From: Sisyra terminalis
Taxonomy: Eukaryota; Arthropoda; Insecta; Neuroptera; Sisyridae
NCBI GenBank assembly: GCA_958496175.1
Contig: OY292275.1
Span: forward strand, 18,104,001-18,168,000
DNA length: 64,000 nucleotides
Direction: 5' to 3'
The notes under the pieces were generated by a model. That model ran no database searches, had not been told where the DNA came from, and saw only the letters and a list, made by a program, of their open reading frames with translations. The number at the start of each line of letters is the position of its first letter. Position 1 is the first letter of the stretch. Positions 1 through 12,009 of the stretch are shown here, piece after piece. Both the position numbers and the translations under genes were made by a program.

Positions 1-3000
1 TTGTCAATAGAATAACATGTATCTCAATCAAGATACTCTTTTTATACTGCTTATCCCTTTTTACCAACACCCATATCAAAAACCCATTAGAATGCAAATT
101 TCAGTAAAGTTAAACATTATTTATTGAAACTTCGTTCGATCGCAAAATGGTTTGCAGAAATATCTGCATAATTTGAAATTAATAATTGTAATAAAGTTTA
201 ATTAATTGATGTTTGTGCAACAAACAATGTACTTATTGATAAAATATACGAACAGTTTGCCAAATGCTATTATATTATATTTTTAAATTATATATAAAAA
301 AGTTTTTGAGTGAATTTTTAAGTACATATAATATCATTTTTAATATCTTAAAATAGTTTCGTATGTCTAAAGTACAAAAATAGATCGCATGCGTTCAAAA
401 ATTTATTACAAGTTATGATTCAAATTTGACAAGGTATGCAAAAGATCAAAGTGAAATAAACTGCAATCATTCACATCGCATTAAAAATATAAAAAACAAT
501 TAAAACAATTAAAACAATTTCAATGTTTAGATTTCCATTCATTTTTATGATCATTTGTAATGTGTGTAGCGCAGATATGTAGATATATTAATCAAAATAT
601 TGTCACTGTCACTTTGAGCTTTTCCAACATTTGTCAGTCTGTTTAATGAAATTTTCAAGAAAATAACTAATATTTCATTGCACAATCATTTCTAAAAACA
701 AAATCAATTTATTATCATTTAAATTGTCTATGGGTGAAACTTGACTAAATCCAATCAAAAGATTTCTCCAATTGAAAATTTCTACATATACATACGCAAA
801 TGAAAACTTCAATACAATTTGAGAACACGAAAATACTGGAGTTTTTAGTCATGTTTGTATTATTAGCTTTATTTTACAGCTTAATGATTTTCAAAGTAAA
901 CATATATTTGAATTTAATTAAAATGTCATACTTTTTTTCGTAATTTATCCTTACGTATTTAAGCTTAACTTTTTGTTCATTACAATGGTGAACTGTAAGG
1001 CAAAATTTGTTTAGCTCTTTTGCTTATTGATCTTCAATGGTTTGAAAGAATTAATGTGAGGTGGTGAAATATATGGTTAATGATGTTTTACTTTTTATTT
1101 ATATTTATTCATTTCACTATGACTTAATCTGACTACTAAGTTAAATTTTTATTACATAAGAACAATTTTAGTACATAAAATAAATTTAAAAACTTGAATT
1201 TAGTGATTAGTTTGGATTATATCCTTAATAAAATTCATAAATGATAGTTTCAACATGATACCAGACGATAACTTAGTTGCCTATACAGATGGTACTGTGA
1301 TCAGGTGCTCAGATAAATCATGAAACGGGATGCAAAGAAAATATCGATCAATTTTAAAAATCATTGAGTAGTGGTTACATGATAATTAATCGTCTATTAA
1401 AGAGGTTGCAAGTTATTAGAATCAGGGATTGAATTTTGGTTACTACATGGGATGGAATTACTTTACATATTACGGATGTAAATAAAAGAACGAGATTTTT
1501 CCTATTAATAATTTATAATCTCCAATGGATCTTTAATGAAAACGTACGCCGAACCCACGAGACTAACTCACCAAGCCCCTGGGATTCGATCGAACCCAAG
1601 TTAAAAACCACTACTCTAATCTCTTTTCACGGGGTGACTTCTCCATTTAAGTATGATTCTTAACTTTCGATTTCAAATGTAAATTGGAGAATAATCACTT
1701 TTCTTTCCACTCGACTCTTATTTTTCGAAAGATATCCTTTAGTTTTTTTTCCAAATAATTCAATCAAAAATTTTTTGCCAATCCACGAAATTCAAGCATA
1801 TCATGAATCCTTGCAAAAGTTGCTCAGCACTCTTTCTGAGCTAATTCTTATTACTTCTACGGTTTCTTTCGTTCCCTTTTTGGAACAAAATTTATTCTTA
1901 TCCAGCATCCCTTTCATTGTCATTCCAAATCTTGTGATTAATCCAATTTTACACCTTTGAAAAAATAATTTAGTTGCCACGATTAATTTCACACTGTAAA
2001 TATATACCTACTACCTTTGAACAATGAATTCAGCGGAATCTTTAAACACAACAGTTACCATCGGTTTCAAAAATTTTTAGATTCAAACTATTTCTGCTGA
2101 ATTCAATGAACATAAAACAAAAGATTGTCATTAAATTTTCTTCAAAATATCTTTTTAGTTTAAGGTGGTCACTAATTACAGTCTTTTTTATAGAAAAAAA
2201 AATCAAAACAAGAGAATATCTTTTAAGTTTAACGAATACTAGTTTTAATATATGAAAAACACAACTCTAATTTGCTGATTTGGTTGCATAATTTTGGTTA
2301 AAATTTTATTTGTCATAATTCGCAGTTTCTTTATATTGAAAATTAGCTCTCATTGTCTCAACTGGTCTCAACCAACTTACATTTAAAAATACCAAAGTAT
2401 AATATTGAACAAGCCTTTCTTAATGAACTATTAACAAAATTAAAAGAAAATAATAAGTTTACATCAGAGGATATCATGATTACATTTCTGAATTGTTTAG
2501 TTTTCCCTGCGATCACCTGCGATGATAATAAATACAAATGAAACAGTTTTACACAGAACAATTTTTGTTTTAAAAATCTTCAAGAGTTTATCGTTAACAC
2601 TCGTGTTTGCTAAAGTTACAAATTACACTTTATCCTGATGAGTAAATGTTGTAAGATTTGTAAGCATTAAACAAACACCACAATTACATGTTAGCGATTA
2701 TCAAAGATGCTTCAAGCTTTTAATAGGCGCAATAAATCTCTAATGTACTACCAAGTAATCAATATTCATTAAATTACCAACCAAGCATTATTCCCACACG
2801 ATTACCTTCTACTAGAAAGATAATTCTACAGCTCCCGATCATTTAAGATTGCCATATATGCTTGTGCTAACAATGATTGTAAGTTACATTAAAAATGGCT
2901 TTTTTTGTTCTTGGTGGCAATAAATTTTTTAGTTCTCTTTTTACTTTTTAAGCTCCCGCAGAAGATGATATCAAATAGATAAACTTACTTATAGTATCTA

Positions 3001-4379
3001 CACTGATCTTTATTTGATTTTCTTTGACATTGGTAGTGCATCTATAGACGAATAGAGTACTTTGCACATAAGTACATTTTCCATTTTGTAACAAAAGAAA
3101 TATGTATGATGCTTTACAGTGTATATACAATAAGCTTTTACTTTGTACAATTTTGATACCATAAATAGTATTCCTATATATTTATTCTATCTAAATCTGG
3201 AACGAACGAAATGTCTTATTCTTAGAAACATTATGTAGAAATTTTCTACAAATATTTGTACAGTTTTTTATTTATATTAACCGATTGAAAATTTTAAATA
3301 TAACAATTTAAATTCAAACTGTCTCTCTTTAAATCAATTTTATTTTTGAAATTTTATAAATAGCATTGTTTGAATACATTAATAAAAGAGTATCTATTTT
3401 AGTTACGTTCACTAACGAAAATAACGGCTTTGTTATTTTTACTATTAAAAATGTGTGAATAAACTTGGGCTACTAGCCAAATTCACATTAAAAATTGTTA
3501 CACGGAAAATAAATTATGCTTATATATTTTGAATTACAACCTTCTGTTTTTTTGGCTAAAGCTCTAAGCTGATTTTTTTAATTCAACATTGAAAGTAATA
3601 AAAATGGAGCATGGATGAAAAGTATATTTAGTGTTCACATGATTTGTTTAATACTTCGATCAATTTAAAAATTTGCGTCTGAACCTCCAAATGCATGTCT
3701 TGAGAATATTCACAAAACGTCTAGAACACTTTTGTGCAAACTTAGGACTTGACGGTATGTTCATATGGTACATATTAATGCTCATAGATGGATTCATATT
3801 TTTTGTTGATTACAAAAAGTGTTCAGTCGTAACAGGAAATTATTTCTTAATGAACATATTTCCTTTTAAAAAATGTGTTATGCTACTTTCACTAAATGGT
3901 TATAATTAGAGCAGTGGATCATTAAGTGAAAATGAATGACTATAAAATTCTATGAAGTTCGACTTTGGCATAATATACAATTACACGTAAAATTTTAAAC
4001 CAAGTTCTAACCAAATTATGCATCAATCATTAATTCAAAATCGAATTAAAATTACCTTATTTTTTTCATAGTCGACCAAGAGTTGATTATTAGTAGACAT
4101 CGGATTATATGCATTTGCATGTTTGCATATGCAACTGCATATAATTCTATTTTTATAGCGTTATTACATACTTTCATACTTTTTCATTGTAAAAGCTTAT
4201 TTCGGTAGTTATTCGTGTTAGGCGTATTGTATTATGCCGCCGACACGTTCCCCTTACGTCAAGCTTTGAAAGTATTATACCCAATATTGCTTCTCATCAC
4301 CTGTCTAACTCACGGGTTTCATTGAATTGCGGAAAAGACTCAAATTAAGTTCAAAATAGCCAATTGATTGATTTCTTCT
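1..4379. other. Non-coding AT-rich DNA
   Basis: No exon, RNA gene or clear repeat found. Frames of 60-78 codons have AT-driven composition and no recognisable domain. A GC-richer patch at 1540-1640 contains GGGATTCGATCGAACCC, an imperfect palindrome recalling a tRNA B-box, without an associated A-box. Confidence 0.6.
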
Positions 4380-4935
4380 ACAAAAAAAGGGTTTCTAAAA
4401 GCACCATCGCGAGTACAAGTATATAAAGAACAACTATCAAACGTAGCTTTATCTCCAGAACCAATATTAACACGGTAACTTGGTAGAATGCTGTATTGTT
4501 CAATACTGAAAATTTCGAAGCCATAATAGAAGTAGTAAGAAAATTTAACAAATCAGACGTCATTGCAAACAATACAAGCCAACTGACGTTTAACGATACT
4601 TCAATCAAAAAAAAAAATATTGCTTTTAGTGCAACACAATTTCAGCAATATACTTTAATATGTAATTGAGAAACTAGGAACTTCCTCTGTGCAAGTTCTT
4701 GGTAATATTAGAGAAAATGATTGAACAAAATAACGCTCTTCCGAGTTAGATAACTATCGCAATGAGTTCCCAAATTCAGTTTTGTATAAAAACCCCGGTT
4801 TCATATGAATAAAAAAAATTGATGCATTTATCGACGGCACTTCTGAAGAGATCTTCGACCATTTCGCCAAATTTCAAATACTGTCCGGTAACGTACGTTA
4901 ACGTCGAAAGAGAATTTTCAGCTTTTCACCATTTT
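4380..4935 (+). pseudogene. Broken hAT-type transposase fragment
   Basis: Conceptual translation from 4398 gives KAPSRVQVYKEQ, then PEPILTR followed by a stop; after a frame shift it continues NAVLFNTENFEAIIEVVRKF. Farther on (about 4870-4920) it reads CPVTYVNVEREFSAF. These match in order the transposase patterns 'P-x-x-TRWGTWL-x-A-x-x-YxENFE' and the C-terminal dimerisation motif 'CP-x-xSVxVERSFS' of hAT-related proteins. There are several stops and at least one frame shift. A decayed copy, certainly non-functional; ends not found. Confidence 0.6.
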
Positions 4936-5204
4936 CATCTTTGTGGTCCAATTATGAATGTAAGCCATCCAGGTTTTCACTCAAATACACACAGCATATT
5001 TCAGCGAAATAGATCCAGCGATCTATGAAGAGTTCAGGCCTATACACACGTACAAAGTACAAAAGAATTGTATATATTAAAATAATTATAGTATGGAAAT
5101 AAACGTAAATTTTAACAATAAATGGTTTTTTATTGTGCATATTTCGCCCTTTTTTAGTGCATATTTTGGCATTTTGATAGTGTATATAATCCGATGACTA
5201 ATTA

Positions 5205-6823
5205 CACCGGCACACAAAAAAAAAGTGCTCTGTACTTTTGACCGGACCTACATAAATCTACGTATTTGGACCCCCTGAACACGAATCCAGGGTCGGTTTG
5301 ACCCGTACACCCTCAAAAATTCGAGAAAACTTTAAAAAATCGAAAAAAATGGTTAAAATCGGCAGTTTTGGTGACATAAAAATTTTTTTGAACTAACCCG
5401 AGCATGATTTTCATGTTTTTCGATCCGCTGAATACAAATTCGAAGTTCATTTAAATCATAAGCTGTTTTAATTGTAAGAAAATTGCAAAAAATCTTTGAA
5501 AATTGCGAGAAATTGCAGTAATAAAACCGTATCTTGATTCTCATTTATAGATTCAAAAGCTGCAGTTTTTTGTTCAACCAAATTTTTTTCTGGTGGTAAA
5601 ATTGATGTTACGTTGGCATATTAAATTTTATGTTTGGTTTTTGAAGTAAAACCTGCGACATCAGTCATGCAAAAGTAGCAGTTTTTTTGATTTGTTGGTG
5701 CAGCCCATATCATGGGTTTCGAAAATTTCAAGCATTGTTGATTTCTGGTTTGCTCCCAACGAATTAGCATCGTGTGACACCGATTACAAATATTATGTGG
5801 TACCCAAGTTGCATTCCAGTTTGTAATTTGGATACCGAAGCAATCTTCATAAATCTTTTTCATTTTTTTTGAAAAAGATCTACGGTACTTCGATACTTCA
5901 AACTCTCCACAAATGTAACAAAACCAATTGGAGCTTTTGTTATATATGTGAGAGACACTTCTTGTCATAGTAAACTCTTCAGAAGCCAAGTCAACCACTA
6001 ATGATGAGCTGCAGTCGCTTGATAACGACGCCTGCGAGCCTGCTTTCTCACTCTGACCAGACGCCGACACTGGGGTTCCGAATTCCTGCATCGTAAAACA
6101 CTTTTCGCTTGTGCCTGCCATGACGGCATATACGCCTTTAACCCAGGAACTCTGCCAGACGGTTCTGTTGCCCGACGTCACCACGTGGAGGTGCCCTGGT
6201 TACAGACACAAGCGTCCAAACAAGAATTCAAAAATGCTTAAAAGCTACTCTTGCATAACTAACTAGCCCTGTACATAAGTCATTTAAAGACAGACGGGTT
6301 CGATATAAGCAAATGACGAATTGAAATGAAAGCAATTGGCCCATTTGTAATTTTCAGAGATTTTTTGCGGGGAATTTCAATTTCTTTAAAGATTTTGGCC
6401 AAATAATCTTCAAAATCATATTCCAGAAATAGAATAATATGCAAAATATCCTTTGTAGAGATTTAAAAGTTTATTTTCATCATATAATCTCGAATTTTAG
6501 AACAATAGCCGCAATTTTTTACAATTTTTAAGGGTTTTTTGCAATTTTCTTACAATAAAAACGGCTTATGGTCTACATAAACTTCGAATTTGTATTCAGC
6601 GGATCAAAAAACATGAAAATCATGCTCGGGTTAGTTCAAAAAAAATTTTATGTCACCAAAACTGCCGATTTTAACCATTTTTTTCGGTTTTTTAAAGTTT
6701 TCTCGAATTTTTTAGGGTGTACGGGCCAAACCGACCCCGGATTCGTGTTCAGGGGGTCAAAATACGTAGATTTATGTAGGTCCCGTCAAAAGTACAGAGC
6801 ACTTTTATTTTTGTGTGTCGGTG
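5205..6823. mobile_element. DNA transposon remnant with about 320 bp inverted terminal repeats
   Basis: The sequence from CACCGGCACAC at 5205 is repeated in inverse orientation ending GTGTGTCGGTG at 6823. The arms pair over about 5205-5525 and 6500-6823 with scattered mismatches. The element is flanked by TTA on both sides (5202-5204 and 6824-6826), a possible 3 bp target duplication. CAC ends with a 3 bp duplication would fit a CACTA-like element, but the family is not established. The interior carries one minus-strand ORF with paired cysteines. Confidence 0.8.
5621..6184 (-). CDS. Cysteine-rich ORF carried by the 5205-6823 element
   Basis: A 187-codon ORF inside the long-TIR element. Residues about 88-170 hold three cysteine pairs: CYIC followed by GEFEVSKYRR, then HNICNRCH about 50 residues later, then CYFC near 170. 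The spacing (paired Cys, about 45 residues, paired Cys) resembles zinc-binding ZAD-like modules, and ORFs of this type recur in arthropod transposons. The ORF ends soon after the last pair (TSKTKHKI), where family members appear to continue, so this is probably only a 5' exon or a truncated copy. The first 80 residues are Ser-rich and may not all be coding. No catalytic transposase domain is seen. Confidence 0.5.
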   Translation of the reverse strand: MVTSGNRTVWQSSWVKGVYAVMAGTSEKCFTMQEFGTPVSASGQSEKAGSQASLSSDCSSSLVVDLASEEFTMTRSVSHIYNKSSNWFCYICGEFEVSKYRRSFSKKMKKIYEDCFGIQITNWNATWVPHNICNRCHTMLIRWEQTRNQQCLKFSKPMIWAAPTNQKNCYFCMTDVAGFTSKTKHKI

Positions 6824-7629
6824 TTATTAGCAATCGACTTATAAATAAGATACATTCTATTTATATTCTCCATATGGTACTTAAGTATATTCTCCAACAA
6901 ATTAAAAAATTCAATTAATGATAGTATGAATTTTTAAACATTACAAAATATTTGAAGAAACTCAGAAACAAAAATAATGACAGCATAATTTGTAAAAGCT
7001 TGTAGGTATTTGTACATATGCTTCTTAAAAATTTTTACTATGCTTATTTTTTTCTTTACTCTACGAGTCTAAGAGAACAATATTCTGAAGCGTTTTCGGT
7101 AAAACAAAAACGTTTATGTTCAAGTGCTGGTGTTTTAGTGTTGTGCCATTAAAGTTTCAACCAAAATTTTTCTATTCTCAAAAACCAATTTTACTCTAAC
7201 CTTACGTTCCAACTATTTTTCATTTGTATTTAAAATATTTGTATTTGAAACTTTTGTTAAAACGGCGCAACTACATTTGCACAATTTCAGTCGTTGAATA
7301 AAGATTTGAAGGAGTAAATAAAGTTTTGAACGTAGGAATATACAAAATGCCACGAACATACGACACATATTAATGAAATTCTTAATCGCAGTTTGTGCAA
7401 CTGCACTTTCTTTTTCAATTTTCTTGAATCAAGATTTCTACTTAGTTTGTTTTTTAATACGAAAAAAGAAATATTTATTGGACCAATTTAATTTGTTTTT
7501 GCTTCGTTTTTCCCAGAAAAATGGATATTTACTTCTTTCTTAAGTTGCAAATCATACTCTTTTAATCAAAGTTTGTTGCATTTGAATTTGGAAATAAAAA
7601 AAAATTATCATCAACAAACACCAAATCAG

Positions 7630-7797
7630 CCTACTGGTGGTCGAGTAGTTAAGGTGACCGCTCCATAACTGGTAGGTGTTGGGCTCGATCCTCTTATCGA
7701 GTTTTTCGTTATTTCTCGATTACAGGTATTTGTTAACCCTAGAGTCGCTAAAGACTTTATTAGCTATAAAGTAATAAATAATAATTAAAAAAAATAT
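7630..7797 (+). mobile_element. tRNA-derived SINE copy 1
   Basis: Begins CCTACTGGTGGTCGAGTAGTTAAGG, an A-box as in tRNA-Ser/Leu (GGCCGAGTGGTTAAGG), then the B-box-like GGGCTCGATCC about 35 bases later. A shared body follows (TCGAGTTTTTCG, CCCTAGAGTCGCTAAAGAC) and an A-rich tail. CAAATC occurs on both sides (7622-7627, 7798-7803), a possible target duplication. Confidence 0.75.
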
Positions 7798-8658
7798 CAA
7801 ATCCTTTACTACATTCCACGAAAAGTTAATTTCAAAACCACTTTAAAAATGATGGAATAGATTAAATTATTTTTTTGGTTAATTGCTAATTAATTTTCTT
7901 TTTTTTTGGCTTTCTTCTTTTTGGCACTTTGCTAAATTTGATTTTCAATGACTATTTGAAAATTTGAAGAAATAATTATAAACCATTATTTTTGATTATT
8001 TTTTTGGTGAAAATAAAAAGAAATCAAGATAATTGGAAAATACAGGCTTCGTACCAGAAAAAAATGCTATCAATGATTTTCTGTGGGCTTCAATCCATTA
8101 ATAAGTTCCCTTATTGTTAAAGTAGCTACTTATATCAATTAAACATGACATTTTTATATTTTTACTTTACAAAACAAGAGTCTGACGAGAACTCTTGCAA
8201 ATATTTTCAGTCATGAAATACAACAATGATGTACAACAACATTTAATTTTGCAAAAAACTATATTTTTTATATCAAATCTTTTGAAAAAATAAAATCAAA
8301 TACAAAAGCAATATACATCTGGTCGAATCCTTTGCCGAAAAATTCAAAAGAAGAAATCAGGAATTAGCAGAGTTTTCGTAAAAAAATTATACCATTTTAT
8401 TATTTTCATTGTCGCGAAACAGAAAACTGAGATTGGAAGAGAAAAGAGTTTTTGGTTTTTACTTCTCCCTCTAGATTTACCTATTACTGATATTGCAATT
8501 CAAATTCGAATTTAATTGAAGGAATTGATAAATTAAAAATAATATAACGGATTCTATTTTTCATCTTAGTATGTTTAAGATACTGATATTATCATGAATA
8601 AGGAAAATTAAAAATATAAGACACTTCATCAATTGCATTACGATAAAACAAAATATTG

Positions 8659-8883
8659 GGCTCAAGTGTACTTTAGCACACCTACAATCTGGCAACGTTG
8701 CATTTTCGACTTTGTTTTTAATTCAGTTCGCGATTAAATCGGTTCATAATGAAAATTTAGCCACAAAAGAGAGAATTATACCGTTTTTAAATTGAATTAA
8801 TAAAAATATTACGAATTAAATTAAAAACAAAGTCGAAAATGCAACGTTGCCAGATTGTGGGTGTGTTAAAATACACTTGAGCC
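8659..8883. mobile_element. 225 bp MITE with perfect 8 bp target duplication
   Basis: Inverted terminal repeats begin GGCTCAAGTGTACTTTAGCACACC and extend about 80 bases through ATCTGGCAACGTTGCATTTT. AAATATTG flanks both sides exactly (8651-8658, 8884-8891). No coding capacity. The 8 bp duplication fits the hAT (or P) class. Other copies at 40394, 35351 and 25486. Confidence 0.85.
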
Positions 8884-9113
8884 AAATATTGATAAACCCT
8901 TAGGGATTAATGAAAAATTGAAAAAAAAAATTAATTCAATTTAATTGCAATAATATAAAAATACAATTTTCGTTTGATATATTTATTATTATTACTTTAG
9001 GAGACACACCAATGAGATACAACTAAATTCATCTAAATATTTTCAAAAGTATTATTGGCATGGTAAATCGGCTATGGAAAGATATTTTAATAACACTTAG
9101 GATGTTTGTAGAT

Positions 9114-9139
9114 ACTAATAATAATAATAATAATAATAC
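9114..9139. repeat. (AAT)n microsatellite
   Basis: Eight or so uninterrupted AAT units in non-coding DNA. Confidence 0.85.
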
Positions 9140-10189
9140 TAAGATCCTGAATGTTTCGGACTTCTATCTGAATAAAGTTTTGTCAAAAAAAACATAATTA
9201 ATGAAAATTAAAAAAAAAATCTTAGAGCCTTCTTTATTCTAAATATGCAACTATACCGCTACATAGTGCAAAAAAATAAATACTTCCTCCATGCTTAATG
9301 TCAAATGATAATTAGTTTTAATAAAATATAAACGCACACCCAAAAAAATGAATTAATTTCAGGTATCAAAATATTCATTACATAAAAATTTTCCTGCATT
9401 TTTCTAAAAATATTTCACGAAAGCATTTTCCATAGCTATCAATAAGCTTAATATACATTTAGTAAAGTAAAAGATGTTAATTCAAGTTGAATATTTGGAG
9501 CGATGCACAAATATTTGATGACAACACATACTCTTCAATGCAAGAGGCTATTAGCCAATGGGATTGCAATAGTTAAAGATTTTCATTTGTTTTGATTGTT
9601 GAAAATTTGAAAATTTAACAAAACCCCTCCCACAGTTAATGCCAGCATATACAATATACATTATATGAATACGTATAAAAAGCTATTGAGCGTTTTGTGC
9701 ACTAGAATTAAGGTTCAACCAATACATGAGTTATAATTAAGAGGGTAAAATTTATAATTGCATTTAAATAGACAGCGAAAACTTCAAATTAATTTTTTTC
9801 TTACACACCTCTTAATTATCATCAAAATATCTTTCCTGGGCTGATTCACGACGCTTATATCCATGGACCCTTTATTAAATAATTTGACGTATTATAATTT
9901 TGTTTATAATGTTGCTTTAAAAGAAATAAATAAATACCAAATTGATACTACTGATTTATGATGAAGACATTTTCCGTGTTCAACGTGTGTGTCAATGTTA
10001 AAGATCAATAAAACAAATACGCTGTTTTAATATATAAGTAATTTGTAATGGAAATTTATTCATACAGGTGTAGCTTTTTTCCACTTTTTTGAATAATTGA
10101 TTAGATGCTTTCACTTTTAAGATACATCAGTGTTAGACAAAAATTATTCGTGATTCATTATTTGAAATTTTGAATGATTTTTTTCAATT

Positions 10190-10330
10190 GTTATTTACCG
10201 TCTCTTTATAAGTACTAAGGTCTTTAGGGGCTCTAGGGTAAGTAAATATCCGTAACCGAGAAATATCGAAAAATCACTCAATATGAGGGTCGAAATGATC
10301 TACTAGTTTTGGAACAGTTACCCATGATTT
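10190..10330 (-). mobile_element. tRNA-derived SINE copy 2
   Basis: Minus-strand copy of the SINE: the body (AAGGTCTTTAGGGGCTCTAGGGTAA, ACCGAGAAATATCGAAAAAT) is well preserved; the tRNA-like head near 10285-10330 is degraded. Confidence 0.6.
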
Positions 10331-11854
10331 TTTATTATTCCTATTTTAGGTACTTTGTATTTAGGTACTTCTTAACACTTCTTCCGTGACATCTGCCTTG
10401 TAATGCAACCATTTTGCATTCATTCTTTCTACGAATTCAAGTAGAAAGTGTTTTCGACGAATGTACCATCGTCTATACCGTTTTTATTAAAATTTTAAAC
10501 CAAACTTTCTAAGAAAAAAAAATCAAAATTTATTATTTTCATTAATTTTTACATTATCAAAAAAGAATTTATCAAAATTGCAAATATATATAAAGGTTGA
10601 AAATGTATAGGTACGTATATATATCTACAACTTTTAAAAACAAATCAATATTTTTTATACTAGCAAATGGAGGTCACCAGTTTGGAAAATATTTAAATTT
10701 TCTGCCAATTTTAAATTTGAAAAGTCAGGCGATAATATTGCAGTAAAATTCGTCACATTGTGGAAAAGGGGAAATTCCCAAGTTTAGTCATGTAGATATT
10801 TGAATGTAAAATTTTTTTGATAGTAAAAGTTTCAACGATTGAATTTTATATTTTCTATATTCCAATATTCAACAAAATTTTAAAGTAACCTTTACTGTTC
10901 TTAAGTTGAGATCGTAGGGATACTTTAAAAATATATAATTTAAAAAAAATGCATCATAGTTGAGCCGTATTCATATTGTAGGCAAAGCACTAAGCACTTA
11001 AATAATAACCTCATATTATATTTAAGACATACCATTACCCTTTTTTCTTTTCAAATTTCTATGTTATTATTTCAAATCTAGATTTGTCTTCATGCATCAT
11101 CACAAATACTTTTGCAATTGTTGTCAACATATTTTATGCAGCAAGTTTAAAACTCTGTGAAAATGGGTCAAAGTATAATTATTTATTTTAACAATAACGG
11201 ATAATGTGATAAAGACGACAAATGAGCAGACACTTGAATCCAACATACACAAATGAAACTGACATATGAACAATTTAAACTAAAGAGTTTTACTACTATT
11301 CACCAAACCAACCATTAAGAAACGAAATAATCACATCCTCATCCACATCCAATTACATCTGCAAATTAAACCGTTAAGATGAATCGTTCAAATTATATTA
11401 AAGAATGGTTTTAAAAGCTGCATCTCCAAATAATTCATGAAAAATTCATTTTAAATTAGTTATTACTAATTACTTTTCAATTTTAAGATGATCCCAAACA
11501 ACAACATAGGTACTTTAAGTTCACATCATTTGAGAGAAAATTCTTTACAAATCCTACAAGCTTTATTTAGCTACGCACAATATTGTATTAATAATTTTAA
11601 ACTTTTCACTTAGTTTAAAAAAATTTGATGTATTTCCTTCTAACTGAAATAGTAAATATATTGCATCATTTTTTTAGCATATAGTCAAATTATTTCCCCC
11701 TACATGAATTATGTTCATAGGCGTATCTAGTGAATAGTTATTCTGATCGAAAAAATGTTGTCGTAACTATTATTTAAATCACTTTAAAAAATTCAGCAAG
11801 TGAATTAGAACTTATTTATCTCTTCTATTTTCGTTGTTTATTTTTTAATTATTA

Positions 11855-12009
11855 CTTATCGCTCCTTTATACAAACTAAGGTCCTTAGCGACTCTTGGGC
11901 TAATAAAAATTCATAATCGACAAATATCAAAAATATGCTTAATACGAGGATCAAACCCAATATCTACTAATTTTGAAGCGGCCACCTTGACTACTCGGCC
12001 ATCAGTAGA
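11855..12009 (-). mobile_element. tRNA-derived SINE copy 3
   Basis: Minus-strand copy with intact head: GGATCAAACCC (B-box complement) and GGCCACCTTGACTACTCGGCC (A-box region complement), body AAGGTCCTTAGCGACTCTTGGG. Confidence 0.7.

Noticed and set aside
1540..1640. Possible tRNA or tRNA-derived element around GGGATTCGATCGAACCC
   Set aside because: The B-box-like palindrome has no A-box at proper spacing on either strand and no cloverleaf could be drawn.
6568..6918. 116-codon plus-strand frame
   Set aside because: It runs through the right inverted repeat of the 5205-6823 element and mirrors the left arm; it is terminal-repeat sequence, not a gene.
7630..7700. tRNA-Ser gene
   Set aside because: A- and B-boxes are present but there is no acceptor stem or anticodon arm; repeated copies with a common tail show it is a SINE head.
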